This document shows positions 35,930-44,578 of a stretch of 64,000 bases of DNA, one piece after another (within the stretch, counting starts at the first letter, position 1; every line of letters starts with the position of its first letter). A program made the position numbers and the translations under genes. Source of the DNA: Coleofasciculaceae cyanobacterium (GTDB taxonomy: Bacteria; Cyanobacteriota; Cyanobacteriia; Cyanobacteriales; Xenococcaceae); assembly GCA_036703275.1 (NCBI GenBank), contig DATNPK010000070.1, positions 1-64,000 of the forward strand, given 5' to 3'. Under the pieces are notes generated by a model. The model worked only from the letters and a program-made list of their open reading frames with translations, searched no databases and had not been told where the DNA came from.

Positions 35930-36704
35930 TATAAATAATCTCCTACTCGAATTAAATTTGGTTTAGTTGAACTTCAAAAAGGAATCTTAACTTAAAAACT
36001 ACTTTCGGCCACTAGCTAAAGCTAGCTTAGAGAAAGCGGTCAGTTGTCGAAGGTGCTAAATTACTATTCTCTAGCCACCCAGCAAGAGTTTATTAAGTCA
36101 CCTAATAAAACTTTACACTCTTAATAAAAAACCCTAAAAGTGATAAATTTACCGCGCTCGCTCATAGCATTTCGCCAACCTTGATGGTACTGAACCTGCA
36201 CTGTACGATTCCTACTTAGGCTTCGCCAACAGGCATTTCCCCCTCAGATAACTTTTATACAACGACAACGAACCATTATTTGTTACATCTTGTTAATTTT
36301 CCTAGTTTGACCAACGGTCACAGACTTTCTCTGACTGAATATATTTTAACAAAAATTCATTTTTGTTAAGTTTTTAGCCAGCTTTTGTTTCTTATTACGT
36401 TGAATGATTAATTATTTGTTGACTCAAAATCAAAGACAAAGCTTCAATTCTTTACTGTTTAGCAAATAGCTAACCTGTTGAGAACAAATATAATCGACTA
36501 GATAAGGTAAAGACTTATAAGAAACAAGTATTGTCATAGTTTATTATCTTAGCCTTTTGTAATTTAAAGCAATCGACTGTTACTTTTATCAACAATTAGC
36601 TGATTGGCTGCCACCATAGCAATTAAATATTTAATCAGAAAAAATTAGGCTAATTATGGCATTACCAGTAAATTAGCTTAGTTTAAATAGTTTATTCGAG
36701 ACAT
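35930..36704. promoter_or_regulatory. Upstream region of the cpc genes, promoter not resolved
   Basis: This 775-bp stretch between pebB and cpcB has no credible gene. It contains a small hairpin CTAGCT-AA-AGCTAG near 36012, a GC-richer, possibly structured part at about 36150-36245, and AT-rich DNA upstream. Because cpcB is highly expressed, one or more strong promoters and a long 5' leader on the minus strand are expected. I could not choose -10 and -35 boxes with confidence. Confidence 0.45.
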
Positions 36705-37451
36705 TTAGCTAGCTATAGCTAAAGTTCGCTCCAAGTCAAACAGAAAACCATGAATATATTCTTCTGTCCATTGTGAGCCATATAAACGAGTTAACATCCC
36801 CCTAGCCGGATCTTTTTCAGCTCGATAGTTGGTGTAGCTTTTTTGAGCCTGAAGAATCGCTGATAATTGCTGTCGGTCCTGCACTTCTTCAGCTTGTTCT
36901 ACAAAGTTTATATAGGCATCTAGATAATCGCTGAAAGCCTTAAATACCTTAGTTTCAACTACTTCGGTTTCTGAAGGACGAGTCCACAAAAAAGCAGGCG
37001 AAAAGTATTGTTGAGCTTCTTGGGGAAAATCTCCACCCCAAGGTAAATCTTGTTGGTATTTATGGAACATTGGCAGAATCGGCTCAGTATATTTAGCCTG
37101 ATAAGCTTCATTTTGACTAAATAAAGGCTGCATATCGATCGCAATCAAATGTCCCCCAGGCAGGGTAACTAAATCTGCGCCAAAGAATGGTAAATCATAG
37201 TTAAGCTTCGGAAAAATTACCAAATTTAGCACCTGAAGCGAGCTTCCTCCTTGAACATGAGCTGCCCTGATTTGTCTTAGTTTGTCAGATTTAAAGCCGT
37301 GACTAGTTGTGATTACAGACTCTTGCTTTTTGCCTTTGCCCATCACTCCTTCTTTGTGTTCAAACCCAGCGGGAATGGGATAAGGCTGTAAGTCTAATCT
37401 AGATTGTAAAGTAGCGATCGCATGATCGATAAAAGGCTGATATAAGGTCAT
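36705..37451 (-). CDS. pebB: Phycoerythrobilin:ferredoxin oxidoreductase
   Basis: Ferredoxin-dependent bilin reductase of 248 aa from the ATG at 37451. It converts 15,16-dihydrobiliverdin to 3Z-phycoerythrobilin. Family signatures are [12 protein letters not shown] near the N-terminus, [25 protein letters not shown], the central [23 protein letters not shown], and a C-terminal [16 protein letters not shown]. It follows pebA with a repeat-bearing spacer. Its presence means phycoerythrobilin is made for phycoerythrin or for other bilin proteins, although no cpeBA genes lie in this window. Confidence 0.93.
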   Translation of the reverse strand: MTLYQPFIDHAIATLQSRLDLQPYPIPAGFEHKEGVMGKGKKQESVITTSHGFKSDKLRQIRAAHVQGGSSLQVLNLVIFPKLNYDLPFFGADLVTLPGGHLIAIDMQPLFSQNEAYQAKYTEPILPMFHKYQQDLPWGGDFPQEAQQYFSPAFLWTRPSETEVVETKVFKAFSDYLDAYINFVEQAEEVQDRQQLSAILQAQKSYTNYRAEKDPARGMLTRLYGSQWTEEYIHGFLFDLERTLAIAS

Positions 37452-37603
37452 ATTGTTCAAAGCTTTTAGCTTTTCCTATAAGGACGACGCAAAGGACGCG
37501 CCTCCAGGCGCTAATCCTTTAGGGCTAGTGCTTTAGCATACCGCTACGCATATAGCTCTTAGCTTTTGATTAACTATGTTCAATGTTTAGATTTATTAGG
37601 TAA
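37452..37603. repeat. TCCTTTAGG-family repeat between pebA and pebB
   Basis: The 152-bp spacer has TCCTTTAGG at 37515-37523, with GCGCC/GGCGC and GCATACCGCTACGC modules of the same dispersed family as at 12.65 kb and 40.9 kb. A transcript spanning pebA-pebB would carry it as an internal hairpin. Confidence 0.7.
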
Positions 37604-38338
37604 CTATTTTCTAGCAGATGATACTGCCAAAGGAGAAGCATATTCAAACAAAAATTTATACAAGAATTTTTCTGACCATTCTGCGCCAAAATAGCTGCTA
37701 AACAAGCCATGAGCAGGATCTCTTTCAGCACTATACTGATCGTATTCTTTTTGCGCTGTAACGATACGCTGGATATCTTCTGGATTAGTTAAAGGTTCAG
37801 CATCTGCCAGCATCTGCCAATATAAATCAAGATATTCTTGGAAAGCGGGAAACAGTCGATTAACTACGGCTTCCGAATCAAGTTTGGCAAACAGTAAATA
37901 TTTAGAGAAATATTGATTAGCATCATAGAATTTCATTTCTAGATCTTGGGCTAATTCATTATATTTATCCCGAATATCCCGCATTGGCTCAATATACTTG
38001 TCGATGTAAGCGCGATCGCGAAATAATGGTTGAAAGTCCATTACCACTAAAATTTTCTTCTTGCCAAAGGAAAGAAAATCCACCCCTAATAGAGGAATAT
38101 CGTAATGATGAGCAGGATAAATAACGCTATTAAATACTTGAGCAGTTTCTCCTGCATCTATATATGAATAGCGGATCTTCCTCAGTTGCTCCGACTGATA
38201 GCACCAACTCTGAATAGTGGCGGAGTTTTTGCCCCTAGCACTAACGTTAGATTCTAATCCTGCGGGAATAGAGCGACTACGTAAATCAAAGCGTTTAAAA
38301 AGTTCTTCTTCTAAATATTCTTTAAAGGGCGCGAACAT
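37604..38338 (-). CDS. pebA: 15,16-dihydrobiliverdin:ferredoxin oxidoreductase
   Basis: Bilin reductase of 244 aa from the ATG at 38338 (MFAPFKEYLEE). A GTG far upstream at 38449 is in frame, but the extra 37 residues have no family match and lie over repeat DNA. PebA reduces biliverdin IXalpha at the 15,16 double bond, giving the substrate for PebB. Signatures are NSATIQSWCYQSEQLRKIRYSYIDAG, the central LLGVDFLSFGKKKILVVMDFQPL and EMKFYDANQYFSKYLLFAK. The pair pebA-pebB is in the usual order. Confidence 0.94.
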   Translation of the reverse strand: MFAPFKEYLEEELFKRFDLRSRSIPAGLESNVSARGKNSATIQSWCYQSEQLRKIRYSYIDAGETAQVFNSVIYPAHHYDIPLLGVDFLSFGKKKILVVMDFQPLFRDRAYIDKYIEPMRDIRDKYNELAQDLEMKFYDANQYFSKYLLFAKLDSEAVVNRLFPAFQEYLDLYWQMLADAEPLTNPEDIQRIVTAQKEYDQYSAERDPAHGLFSSYFGAEWSEKFLYKFLFEYASPLAVSSARK

Positions 38339-38713
38339 ATAATTATTGCTATATACAGTATGCCTCCGTACCAGAATAAAAAAGGAGTTGGCTATTAGTC
38401 TCTTTTTATGAGGACAAAGCAACAAAGCTTTACGAAAACCGTAAGTCACAGATTACTCCGCCGCATATCCTTTAGGGCATATCGACGTAAGGCGTTTATC
38501 CTCATTGCGGTAAGGACAAGCACCCACCGCATTGGGTGCGACACGAAGTTAGTCCTTTAGGGCAAGGACCTCGGTGCGGTTTAACCGTGAATGCTCGCCA
38601 AGACACGACGGAAACGGCATGGACCGTTGGTCAGCAATAGCAATGCAAAACCTTACTTTGATTACGATCCTTATGAGCATTAAATTAATTAGGCGATCGC
38701 CATTTAAATAACT
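38339..38713. repeat. Repeat-rich spacer upstream of pebA
   Basis: Two TCCTTTAGG cores lie at 38468-38476 and 38553-38561. Between and after them are modules seen elsewhere: a CACCCA...TGGGTGCGAC hairpin near 38522-38543, GGTGCGGTTTAACCGTGAAT near 38574, and GACCGTTGGTCA near 38622, also found at about 40.94 kb. No gene is present until the Uma2 stub. Confidence 0.7.
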
Positions 38714-38800
38714 ATGCTACTAGAAGTAAAAAAAATTATAGTTCCACCAGGACAAACAATAGTACTGAATGATATTAGTTGGGACGAAAAAGAATCGTAG
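38714..38800 (+). pseudogene. Truncated Uma2 (DUF820) family stub
   Basis: A 28-codon frame begins MLLEVKKIIVPPGQTIVLND and then ISWDE before a TAG. This is the typical N-terminus of cyanobacterial Uma2-family nuclease-fold proteins, which normally extend to about 190 aa. The rest of the domain is absent. A short frame at about 38854-38931 (starting MKKTFALPQ) downstream may be another remnant. The family is often multicopy in cyanobacteria and prone to decay. Confidence 0.7.
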
Positions 38801-38993
38801 CAAATAACCAAGCTCAAACAAGAAATCAGGTAAAGCAAGAGATTATTAAAGAAATGAAAAAAACTTTTGCTTTACCACAAGCAAATGAAAATACTATTAT
38901 TTACTGTCCACAACAAACAATTGAGGAATGAATCGCTCAGCACTTCGATTGAGATAACTAAATACTCGTTAATAATAGATTAGGCTAGAATAT

Positions 38994-39428
38994 TTAATCA
39001 TTCAAAATATCTTCTAAACTGTATTTTCTAGCTAGAGGAAAGCGATCGCCTTGGATACTACTTTTAGTTTTTTTGATTGCAGCTTTACGTGCTTTATCAT
39101 AGAGAAAATCAAGGCGATCACTAAGATGTTTGTGTAGATTAGTTGTTAATTTATTATTTAGCTGTAAACGAAATCCTGTGATTTCTGCCTCCCAGCGATC
39201 GCGAGTCCATTCAGCTTGTTCGTGCCAATAATCAACCAATAAAAGATGAAGCATGATTAGATAAGCAAACTGCTCTATTGATGATTTTTCACCCCTTACC
39301 AAAGCTTCTAACTCCTCAATTAGGTTGTTCACATCTAAATTTTCAAAATCTCTCTGGCGCAGTATTTCGACTTGCTCTAGCAACCAAGAATCATATTCTC
39401 GATCAATATCATTTTTATTCTGTAACAT
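38994..39428 (-). CDS. DUF29 family protein
   Basis: Soluble 144-aa protein of the DUF29 family, abundant in cyanobacteria and of unknown function. The family pattern is visible: YDSWLLEQVEILRQRDFENLDVNNLIEELEAL at the N-terminus, then a hydrophobic helix FAYLIMLHLLLVDYW and WEAEITGFRLQLNNKL. The C-terminus FPLARKYSLEDILND is typical. It lies beside the Uma2 stub in a degraded accessory zone. Some DUF29 proteins are found with mobile or toxin-like genes, which fits the setting but proves nothing. Confidence 0.82.
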   Translation of the reverse strand: MLQNKNDIDREYDSWLLEQVEILRQRDFENLDVNNLIEELEALVRGEKSSIEQFAYLIMLHLLLVDYWHEQAEWTRDRWEAEITGFRLQLNNKLTTNLHKHLSDRLDFLYDKARKAAIKKTKSSIQGDRFPLARKYSLEDILND

Positions 39429-39627
39429 TTTTAAAATATTTTTTTAAATCAAATATATAAGTATTTAGTAATCATAAACAGTTCGCAAACTCTAATTTAT
39501 CTTTGTTTAAGTAGGTAGGCGAAATAATTTATAACGAAGTGTATCCTTTAGGATAAAACTCGAACCTTCAATTTTTTCTTTAAACCCTAACCTCGATCAT
39601 CACTATTTTCTATTTAATTATACCCAC

Positions 39628-40305
39628 CTACTTAATTACCAACATTTTGTTTGCTCCTGGTTGAAGTTCGTAAGATACTTTTACTATTGAAGCTGAATAT
39701 CCCAAATTACTAAATTTGTTGATGACAAAATCCAAATAGGGAGAAGTTTCCTGCATTAAGGTTAATAAAGGAAATATTCTGACTTCTTGGCTGACTCTTA
39801 GCATTTCCTCGATCGCAGCTACATGAAAATCGCAATCGCATTGTTCGGAATATAAAAACAAAAAATGGGAACACAATGCTAAATCGTAACTTTGAGCGGC
39901 AAAATCTAAATTAGGTAATTCTTGAGCTTGATATCTATTTTCTTGCTTACCCAGTTGATAATCTTGAAGAAAAGTTTCTAGGGTTTTAATTCGGCTAACC
40001 TTCAACTCTTGAGGGTTTTTGTGATAGCTCCACACCCAATTGTTGGGCGTAGCAATTATCTGCTCGATAATATTGTCTACTACTGCATCAAATCTTTGTT
40101 TGATTTCTGCACCATCAAACTGATAAATCGGATCGATGGAAGTAATTTTGTATCCCTTTACCGTACCTTCGGCGTTAAAGCTAGCAGGACCATCTCCCAC
40201 TCCTAAAATACCTTTTTGCAGATCTTCAGAAGATAGATCGAACATCTTAGTATATTCATCAAGCGATCGCCCGAAGGGAACTACCTTGTCTAGTTTCATC
40301 ACCAT
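39628..40305 (-). CDS. SAM-dependent methyltransferase-like protein
   Basis: Predicted 225-aa protein. GILGVGDGPASFNAE (about 33-47) resembles the glycine-rich AdoMet loop, and LDFAAQSYDLALCSHFLFLYSE (about 131-152) with AAIEEMLRVSQEVRIFPLL follows the order of class I methyltransferases. The spacing between these motifs is unusual and the canonical acidic loop is unclear, so activity is uncertain. Its relatives in cyanobacteria are usually annotated as hypothetical or methyltransferase. The flanking DNA is repeat-rich. Confidence 0.7.
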   Translation of the reverse strand: MVMKLDKVVPFGRSLDEYTKMFDLSSEDLQKGILGVGDGPASFNAEGTVKGYKITSIDPIYQFDGAEIKQRFDAVVDNIIEQIIATPNNWVWSYHKNPQELKVSRIKTLETFLQDYQLGKQENRYQAQELPNLDFAAQSYDLALCSHFLFLYSEQCDCDFHVAAIEEMLRVSQEVRIFPLLTLMQETSPYLDFVINKFSNLGYSASIVKVSYELQPGANKMLVIK

Positions 40306-40523
40306 AATGTATTACTTCTCCATGCCTGATAAATTTCTATACTAGTGATTACAGTCATAATGATCAAATCAGCATTTATTATGCTTATTTGGTCGAATTT
40401 ACCAATTGATCGCCATAAATTTGCTCAAAATGACCAAATATTGACTATTAATGAAGCTAACTGGTTAGACTATCAGCATTTAGATTCTCAAGAATATCCA
40501 GGTTATCGGGTTTCTTATTTCAA

Positions 40524-40836
40524 GTGTTTCATGATGTGGCAAAAAAGATGAATATGCAAATTTTGGAGATGAATGTAGAGAAAGAAGATCTCCACGCCCT
40601 GATTGAGTATCCACCTAAGCTATCTGTTTCTAAAATAGTTAATGCTCTAAAAGGTGTATCCAGTCGTAGATATGGACAAGCGGGATTTACCAAACCTAGA
40701 GGCGGAAAAGCATTATGGAGTCCTAGCTACTTTGCAGTGTCGGTAGGAGGTGCGCCCATCGAAGTTTTAATAAAGTATATTAGAAAAAGAAAGTCGCCCT
40801 TCAGCGTAGCGTAGGGCGAGGCTTGTATCCCAAAGT
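40524..40836 (+). pseudogene. Decayed IS200-family transposase remnant
   Basis: A 97-codon frame (to 40814) has the C-terminal two thirds of a Y1 transposase: VAKKMNMQILEMN, PPKLSVSKIVNALKGVSSRR and ALWSPSYFAVSVGGAP, with the tyrosine in IKYIRKR. The first 40-50 residues of the family are missing. The HxH motif is altered (DLHAL instead of DHVHL), so it is inactive. A right-end-like hairpin CGCCCT...AGGGCG follows at about 40793-40818. Confidence 0.8.
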
Positions 40837-40932
40837 TTTGGTCAGGTTCCCTGCCGTCCTAAAGGACTAGCTTCGCGTCGTCCTTTAGGGCATATAAAAC
40901 GACAGGGCTTCCTAAAGGATACCGCTTCGCAT
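40837..40932. repeat. TCCTTTAGG-family repeat cluster
   Basis: Three cores occur: CCTAAAGGA at 40859-40867, TCCTTTAGG at 40881-40889 and CCTAAAGGA at 40911-40919, with GCTTCGCG and ACCGCTTCGCATAT modules. The sequence bridges the IS200 remnant and the broken PIN gene. Confidence 0.75.
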
Positions 40933-41280
40933 ATGCCTGACCGTTGGTCAAACAACTATCACATATTTATAGTCTACCGACTGCCATTACATCATCGCGA
41001 TCCTTTTGACCGCATTTTAATAGCAACGGCGATGCCTTCGGCTACACCCATTCGGGTGCGACGCGAGGCTAGTCCTAAAGACTCAGCTAGTCCTAAAGGA
41101 TAAGCTACGAGACCGAAGGGCGGAGTGCGGTTTATCCGTGAATCCGTGATTGGCAAATCATGCACGGGCATATCCTTTAGGGCAAGCGCTTGGAGCGTAA
41201 TCGCCGAAAATATTTATTTGATGAGTGCAGATGAGCAGTTTCGCCTTTATGAGGTGGATTTAATTTGGGGATTAGATTGA
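40933..41280 (+). pseudogene. PIN-domain (VapC-like) toxin remnant split by a repeat
   Basis: Frame 40933-41034 ends with RLPLHHRDPFDRILIATAM, the conserved C-terminal core of PIN-domain ribonucleases. The expected continuation, VIAENIYLMSADEQFRLYE and VDLIWGLD then stop, resumes in the same frame at 41197-41280. The 160 bp between is dispersed repeat DNA with an in-frame TAA. The N-terminal half of the gene, with the first catalytic Asp residues, is missing. No antitoxin gene remains. It is a toxin-antitoxin relic interrupted by the repeat family. Confidence 0.8.
41035..41196. repeat. Dispersed repeat inserted in the PIN gene
   Basis: Contains ACCCATTCGGGTGCGACGCG, a degenerate and a full CCTAAAGGA core, and a 61-bp unit (41098-41158) that recurs inverted at 62993-63053 with 59 identities. 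The tail ATCATGCACGGGCATATCC matches 59778 onward. Its length is a multiple of three, but it brings a stop codon. Confidence 0.8.
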
Positions 41281-41412
41281 GCATTAATAAATTTTTTTAC
41301 CTGATAATAGTTTTAAGATCGGGTGGGGAATAGTTGATAACATAAACAACGTAGGTAGAATAAACTATTTCATTCCTGACGCGAAGCTAATCCTTTAGGA
41401 CATCCTTGCACC

Positions 41413-43731
41413 ATGACTGACTTTCTGAGCCATCTCAATCCTTCACAACGCCTTGCTGTAGAACATTACTGTGGCCCAATGTTGGTAGTGGCAGGGGCAG
41501 GATCGGGTAAAACTAGAGCTTTAACCTATCGTATTGCTAATTTGATTCGTAATCGTGGTGTCGATCCAGAACATATTTTGGCAGTGACTTTTACCAATAA
41601 AGCTGCGCGGGAGATGCGTGAAAGGATTGAGTATATTTTTGCCACAGAGTTGGCCCTACAACAACATGGACAACGGCTGGAGTTTTTAACTGAGTACGAA
41701 CAAAAGGCGTTAAAGTCCAGGGTATATAAAAGAACGACTAAGAAGCTGTGGATTGGTACTTTCCATAGTCTTTTTGCCAAGCTATTACGCTTCGATATTA
41801 ATAAGTATCAGGATGAGCGGGGACGTACTTGGAAACGCAATTTTTCGATCTTTGACGAATCGGATGTTCAGAGTTTATTCAAGAACATTGTTACTAAAGA
41901 ATTAAATTTAGATAACAAGAAGTTTGACCCCCGCAAGATTCGCTACACAGTGAGTAATGCCAAAAACCAGGGTTTGACTCCCGAAGATTTTGCCAAACAA
42001 GAGCCTGGTTATCGCGGGCGAGTCGTCTCAGAAATTTATAATGAATATCAGTCTCGGCTAGCTGCGAATAATGCTTTGGATTTTGATGATTTAATCTGGG
42101 TTCCTGTCAAGTTATTTCAGCAGAATGAGTCTATTCTGGGCTATTGGCATATGCAATTTCAGCATATTCTCGTCGATGAATATCAGGACACCAACCGTAT
42201 TCAGTATGATTTAATTCGGTTGCTGGCGACTAATGGCGAGACTAATAAAAGTGAGTGGAATTGGAATAGGCGATCGCTTTTTGTGGTCGGAGATGCGGAT
42301 CAGTCTATTTACTCTTTCCGTCTAGCTGACTTTACGATTTTGCTAGATTTTCAAAAAGATTTTGGTGATGGTTTACCTGATGAAGATACCCGCACCATGA
42401 TTAAGCTGGAAGAAAACTATCGTTCCCGCGAGAATATATTGCAAGCAGCCAACCACTTGATTGCTCACAATAGCCAAAGGATTGATAAAGTTCTTAAGCC
42501 TACGCGAGGAGTCGGAGAACAAATATATCTGTATAAAGCGGATGAAGAACAAGAAGAGGCGCGGTTTGTCGTGCAGCAGATGCAGCAAATTAAGGAAAAC
42601 AATCCTGAAATAGACTGGGGCGATTTTGCGATTTTATATCGTACTAACGCTCAGTCTCGCCCTTTTGAAGATTTACTGCTGCACAATAATATTCCCTACA
42701 ATATTGTGGGGGGTTTGAAATTCTATGACCGTAAAGAAATTAAAGATGCGATCGCTTATCTGCGCATTATTGTTAACCCTGAAGATACGGTTAGTCTGCT
42801 GCGAATTATCAATAGTCCTCGTCGGGGTATCGGTAAAACAACCATGGACAGGCTGATGGATGCGTCTCAACAGATGGGTATTCCCCTCTGGGAAATAGTT
42901 AACGATCAAACCTCCGTTAATACTATGGGGGGACGCGCTGCTAAATCCTTGAATCAGTTTGCACAGATGATTCAAGAGACTAGAGATCAGCTAGAAAATC
43001 TGACGGCGGCAGAAGTATTGAGTCATATCATCGAACAGTCGGGTTACGTCAAAGAGTTACAGCAGCAGGGAACAGACGAAGCCGATAACCGTATTGCTAA
43101 CATTTATGAGCTATATAATGCAGTGCAGCAGTTTCAGGAAGACAATGAAGAAACTAGCTTAGATGCATTTCTCTCCAGTGCCTCTCTTGCGTCAGATTTA
43201 GATGGTTTAGACCAAGAACAGCAAAAAGTCTCGATGATGACGCTTCATTCGGCTAAAGGTTTAGAATTTCCTGTAGTTTTTCTAGTAGGTATGGAACAGG
43301 GTTTATTACCCCACAACCGAACTTTAAACGATCCTTTAGAAATAGAAGAAGAACGTCGTTTATGCTACGTGGGAGTTACCCGCGCTCAAGAACAGCTATT
43401 TCTCACTTACACCAGAGAACGCCGTCTTTGGGGAACTAGAGAACTTGCCGTATCTTCCCAATTTTTAATGGAACTTCCAGGGGAGTTAATTAATAGTAAT
43501 ATCAATGTAGCTAGTACCTATCGCCGCCGTACTCGCGCTCAAAAAACACTCCCTGGTCAAGAAATTGATTGGAGTGTGGGCGATCGCATTTTGCATTCTG
43601 AGTTTGGCGCTGGAGAAATTACTCATGTTCTGGGAAGCGGCAAGAAAGCCACTTTAGCCGTCAAATTTCTGAGCATGGGAGTAACTAAGATCATTCCTAA
43701 AGTCGCCCCGATGGAGAAAGTGGAAGATTAA
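41413..43731 (+). CDS. pcrA: ATP-dependent DNA helicase PcrA/UvrD
   Basis: SF1A 3'-5' helicase of 772 aa for repair and for clearing replication conflicts. Motifs in order: GAGSGKTRALTYRI (Walker A, about 27-40), TFTNKAAREMRER, VDEYQDTN (Walker B), VGDADQSIYSFR, and LHSAKGLEFPVVFLVG and VTRAQEQL near the C-terminus. A C-terminal Tudor-like domain (VGDRILHSEFGAGEITHV) that contacts RNA polymerase is present. A TCCTTTAGG repeat core (41391-41399) sits only 13 bp upstream of the ATG, inside the expected leader. Confidence 0.95.
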   Translation: MTDFLSHLNPSQRLAVEHYCGPMLVVAGAGSGKTRALTYRIANLIRNRGVDPEHILAVTFTNKAAREMRERIEYIFATELALQQHGQRLEFLTEYEQKALKSRVYKRTTKKLWIGTFHSLFAKLLRFDINKYQDERGRTWKRNFSIFDESDVQSLFKNIVTKELNLDNKKFDPRKIRYTVSNAKNQGLTPEDFAKQEPGYRGRVVSEIYNEYQSRLAANNALDFDDLIWVPVKLFQQNESILGYWHMQFQHILVDEYQDTNRIQYDLIRLLATNGETNKSEWNWNRRSLFVVGDADQSIYSFRLADFTILLDFQKDFGDGLPDEDTRTMIKLEENYRSRENILQAANHLIAHNSQRIDKVLKPTRGVGEQIYLYKADEEQEEARFVVQQMQQIKENNPEIDWGDFAILYRTNAQSRPFEDLLLHNNIPYNIVGGLKFYDRKEIKDAIAYLRIIVNPEDTVSLLRIINSPRRGIGKTTMDRLMDASQQMGIPLWEIVNDQTSVNTMGGRAAKSLNQFAQMIQETRDQLENLTAAEVLSHIIEQSGYVKELQQQGTDEADNRIANIYELYNAVQQFQEDNEETSLDAFLSSASLASDLDGLDQEQQKVSMMTLHSAKGLEFPVVFLVGMEQGLLPHNRTLNDPLEIEEERRLCYVGVTRAQEQLFLTYTRERRLWGTRELAVSSQFLMELPGELINSNINVASTYRRRTRAQKTLPGQEIDWSVGDRILHSEFGAGEITHVLGSGKKATLAVKFLSMGVTKIIPKVAPMEKVED

Positions 43732-43815
43732 TAGACTTCAAATAGCAGATTTTTAGGTTCTGCCTAGTTACGAATTAAAAGGCAAAGGGTTTTTCTTTGC
43801 TTACTTGCTGCAAAA

Positions 43816-44412
43816 TTAGTCAAGAAAAGTTTCTTTGGTAAGAACAAAAACATTCCCTTCATTTCCTCGACCAATTCGCATATCCTCATCTAAGTAGGTA
43901 ATATCTAGCCAGCCTTTTTGGTCTCCACGGTCAATTTTGAAGTCAAAGGGAAAAAACTTTTTGCCAGACTCAATTTGCTGAATAAGTTTAGCTGGACTGT
44001 TGTAGCTAAGTAGACGCTGTAAGCCAACAATCGAGCGTTCAAACATTACGTTAACTCGGTTTTCGGAAACGGGTTCAAAAGTTGCAGCAACGCTGACTAA
44101 TCCCTCTAGCATTGGTAAGCCGATAATTTCCGCAATATTATAAACTTTGGCTTCTGAGACGCGAATACATTGATAGATTTGTCCCAACTTAAACAGGGGA
44201 AAACGGTCTAAACCAAGAAGACCTTTGCTCGTAGTATATAACAAACGCCAGTCACCATTAAGCAAATCCTTAGCTTCTAAAGGTTTTTGAGTCGGATTAT
44301 CATCTTCTAACCGTTGAATTGCCGAGAGAACTCGAACATTATCAATTTCGTTAACCAGCAAACCACGATTCTTTCCAGCGATCGCTTCTAACAATTCTGC
44401 TTTTTTACTCAT
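43816..44412 (-). CDS. PAP/fibrillin family protein
   Basis: Plastid-lipid-associated protein homologue, 198 aa from the ATG at 44412. Signatures are KAELLEAIAGKNRGL at the start, LNGDWRLLYTTSKGLLGLDRFPLFKLGQIYQCI in the middle and WLDITYLDEDMRIGRGNEGNVFVL at the end. Fibrillins are lipocalin-like and bind thylakoid or plastoglobule lipids and quinones, aiding photoprotection. No signal or membrane helix. It is downstream of, and convergent with, pcrA. Confidence 0.88.
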   Translation of the reverse strand: MSKKAELLEAIAGKNRGLLVNEIDNVRVLSAIQRLEDDNPTQKPLEAKDLLNGDWRLLYTTSKGLLGLDRFPLFKLGQIYQCIRVSEAKVYNIAEIIGLPMLEGLVSVAATFEPVSENRVNVMFERSIVGLQRLLSYNSPAKLIQQIESGKKFFPFDFKIDRGDQKGWLDITYLDEDMRIGRGNEGNVFVLTKETFLD

Positions 44413-44578
44413 AATCCCTTGTCCCAAATCAACAATTCTAATCCGACTAACTATAATATTTTATCGACTTATTTAAGTTTATGATTATCTTAAAAACAGA
44501 AAAACGACCAGGGAAATTAAGATTCCGCGATCGCTTGTTTTTAAATAATTCAACCAGATGCTTGCTGTTGGCTCAATT

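Noticed and set aside
40345-40551. 68-codon frame upstream of the IS200 remnant
   Set aside because: It does not match the missing transposase N-terminus and has no other support.
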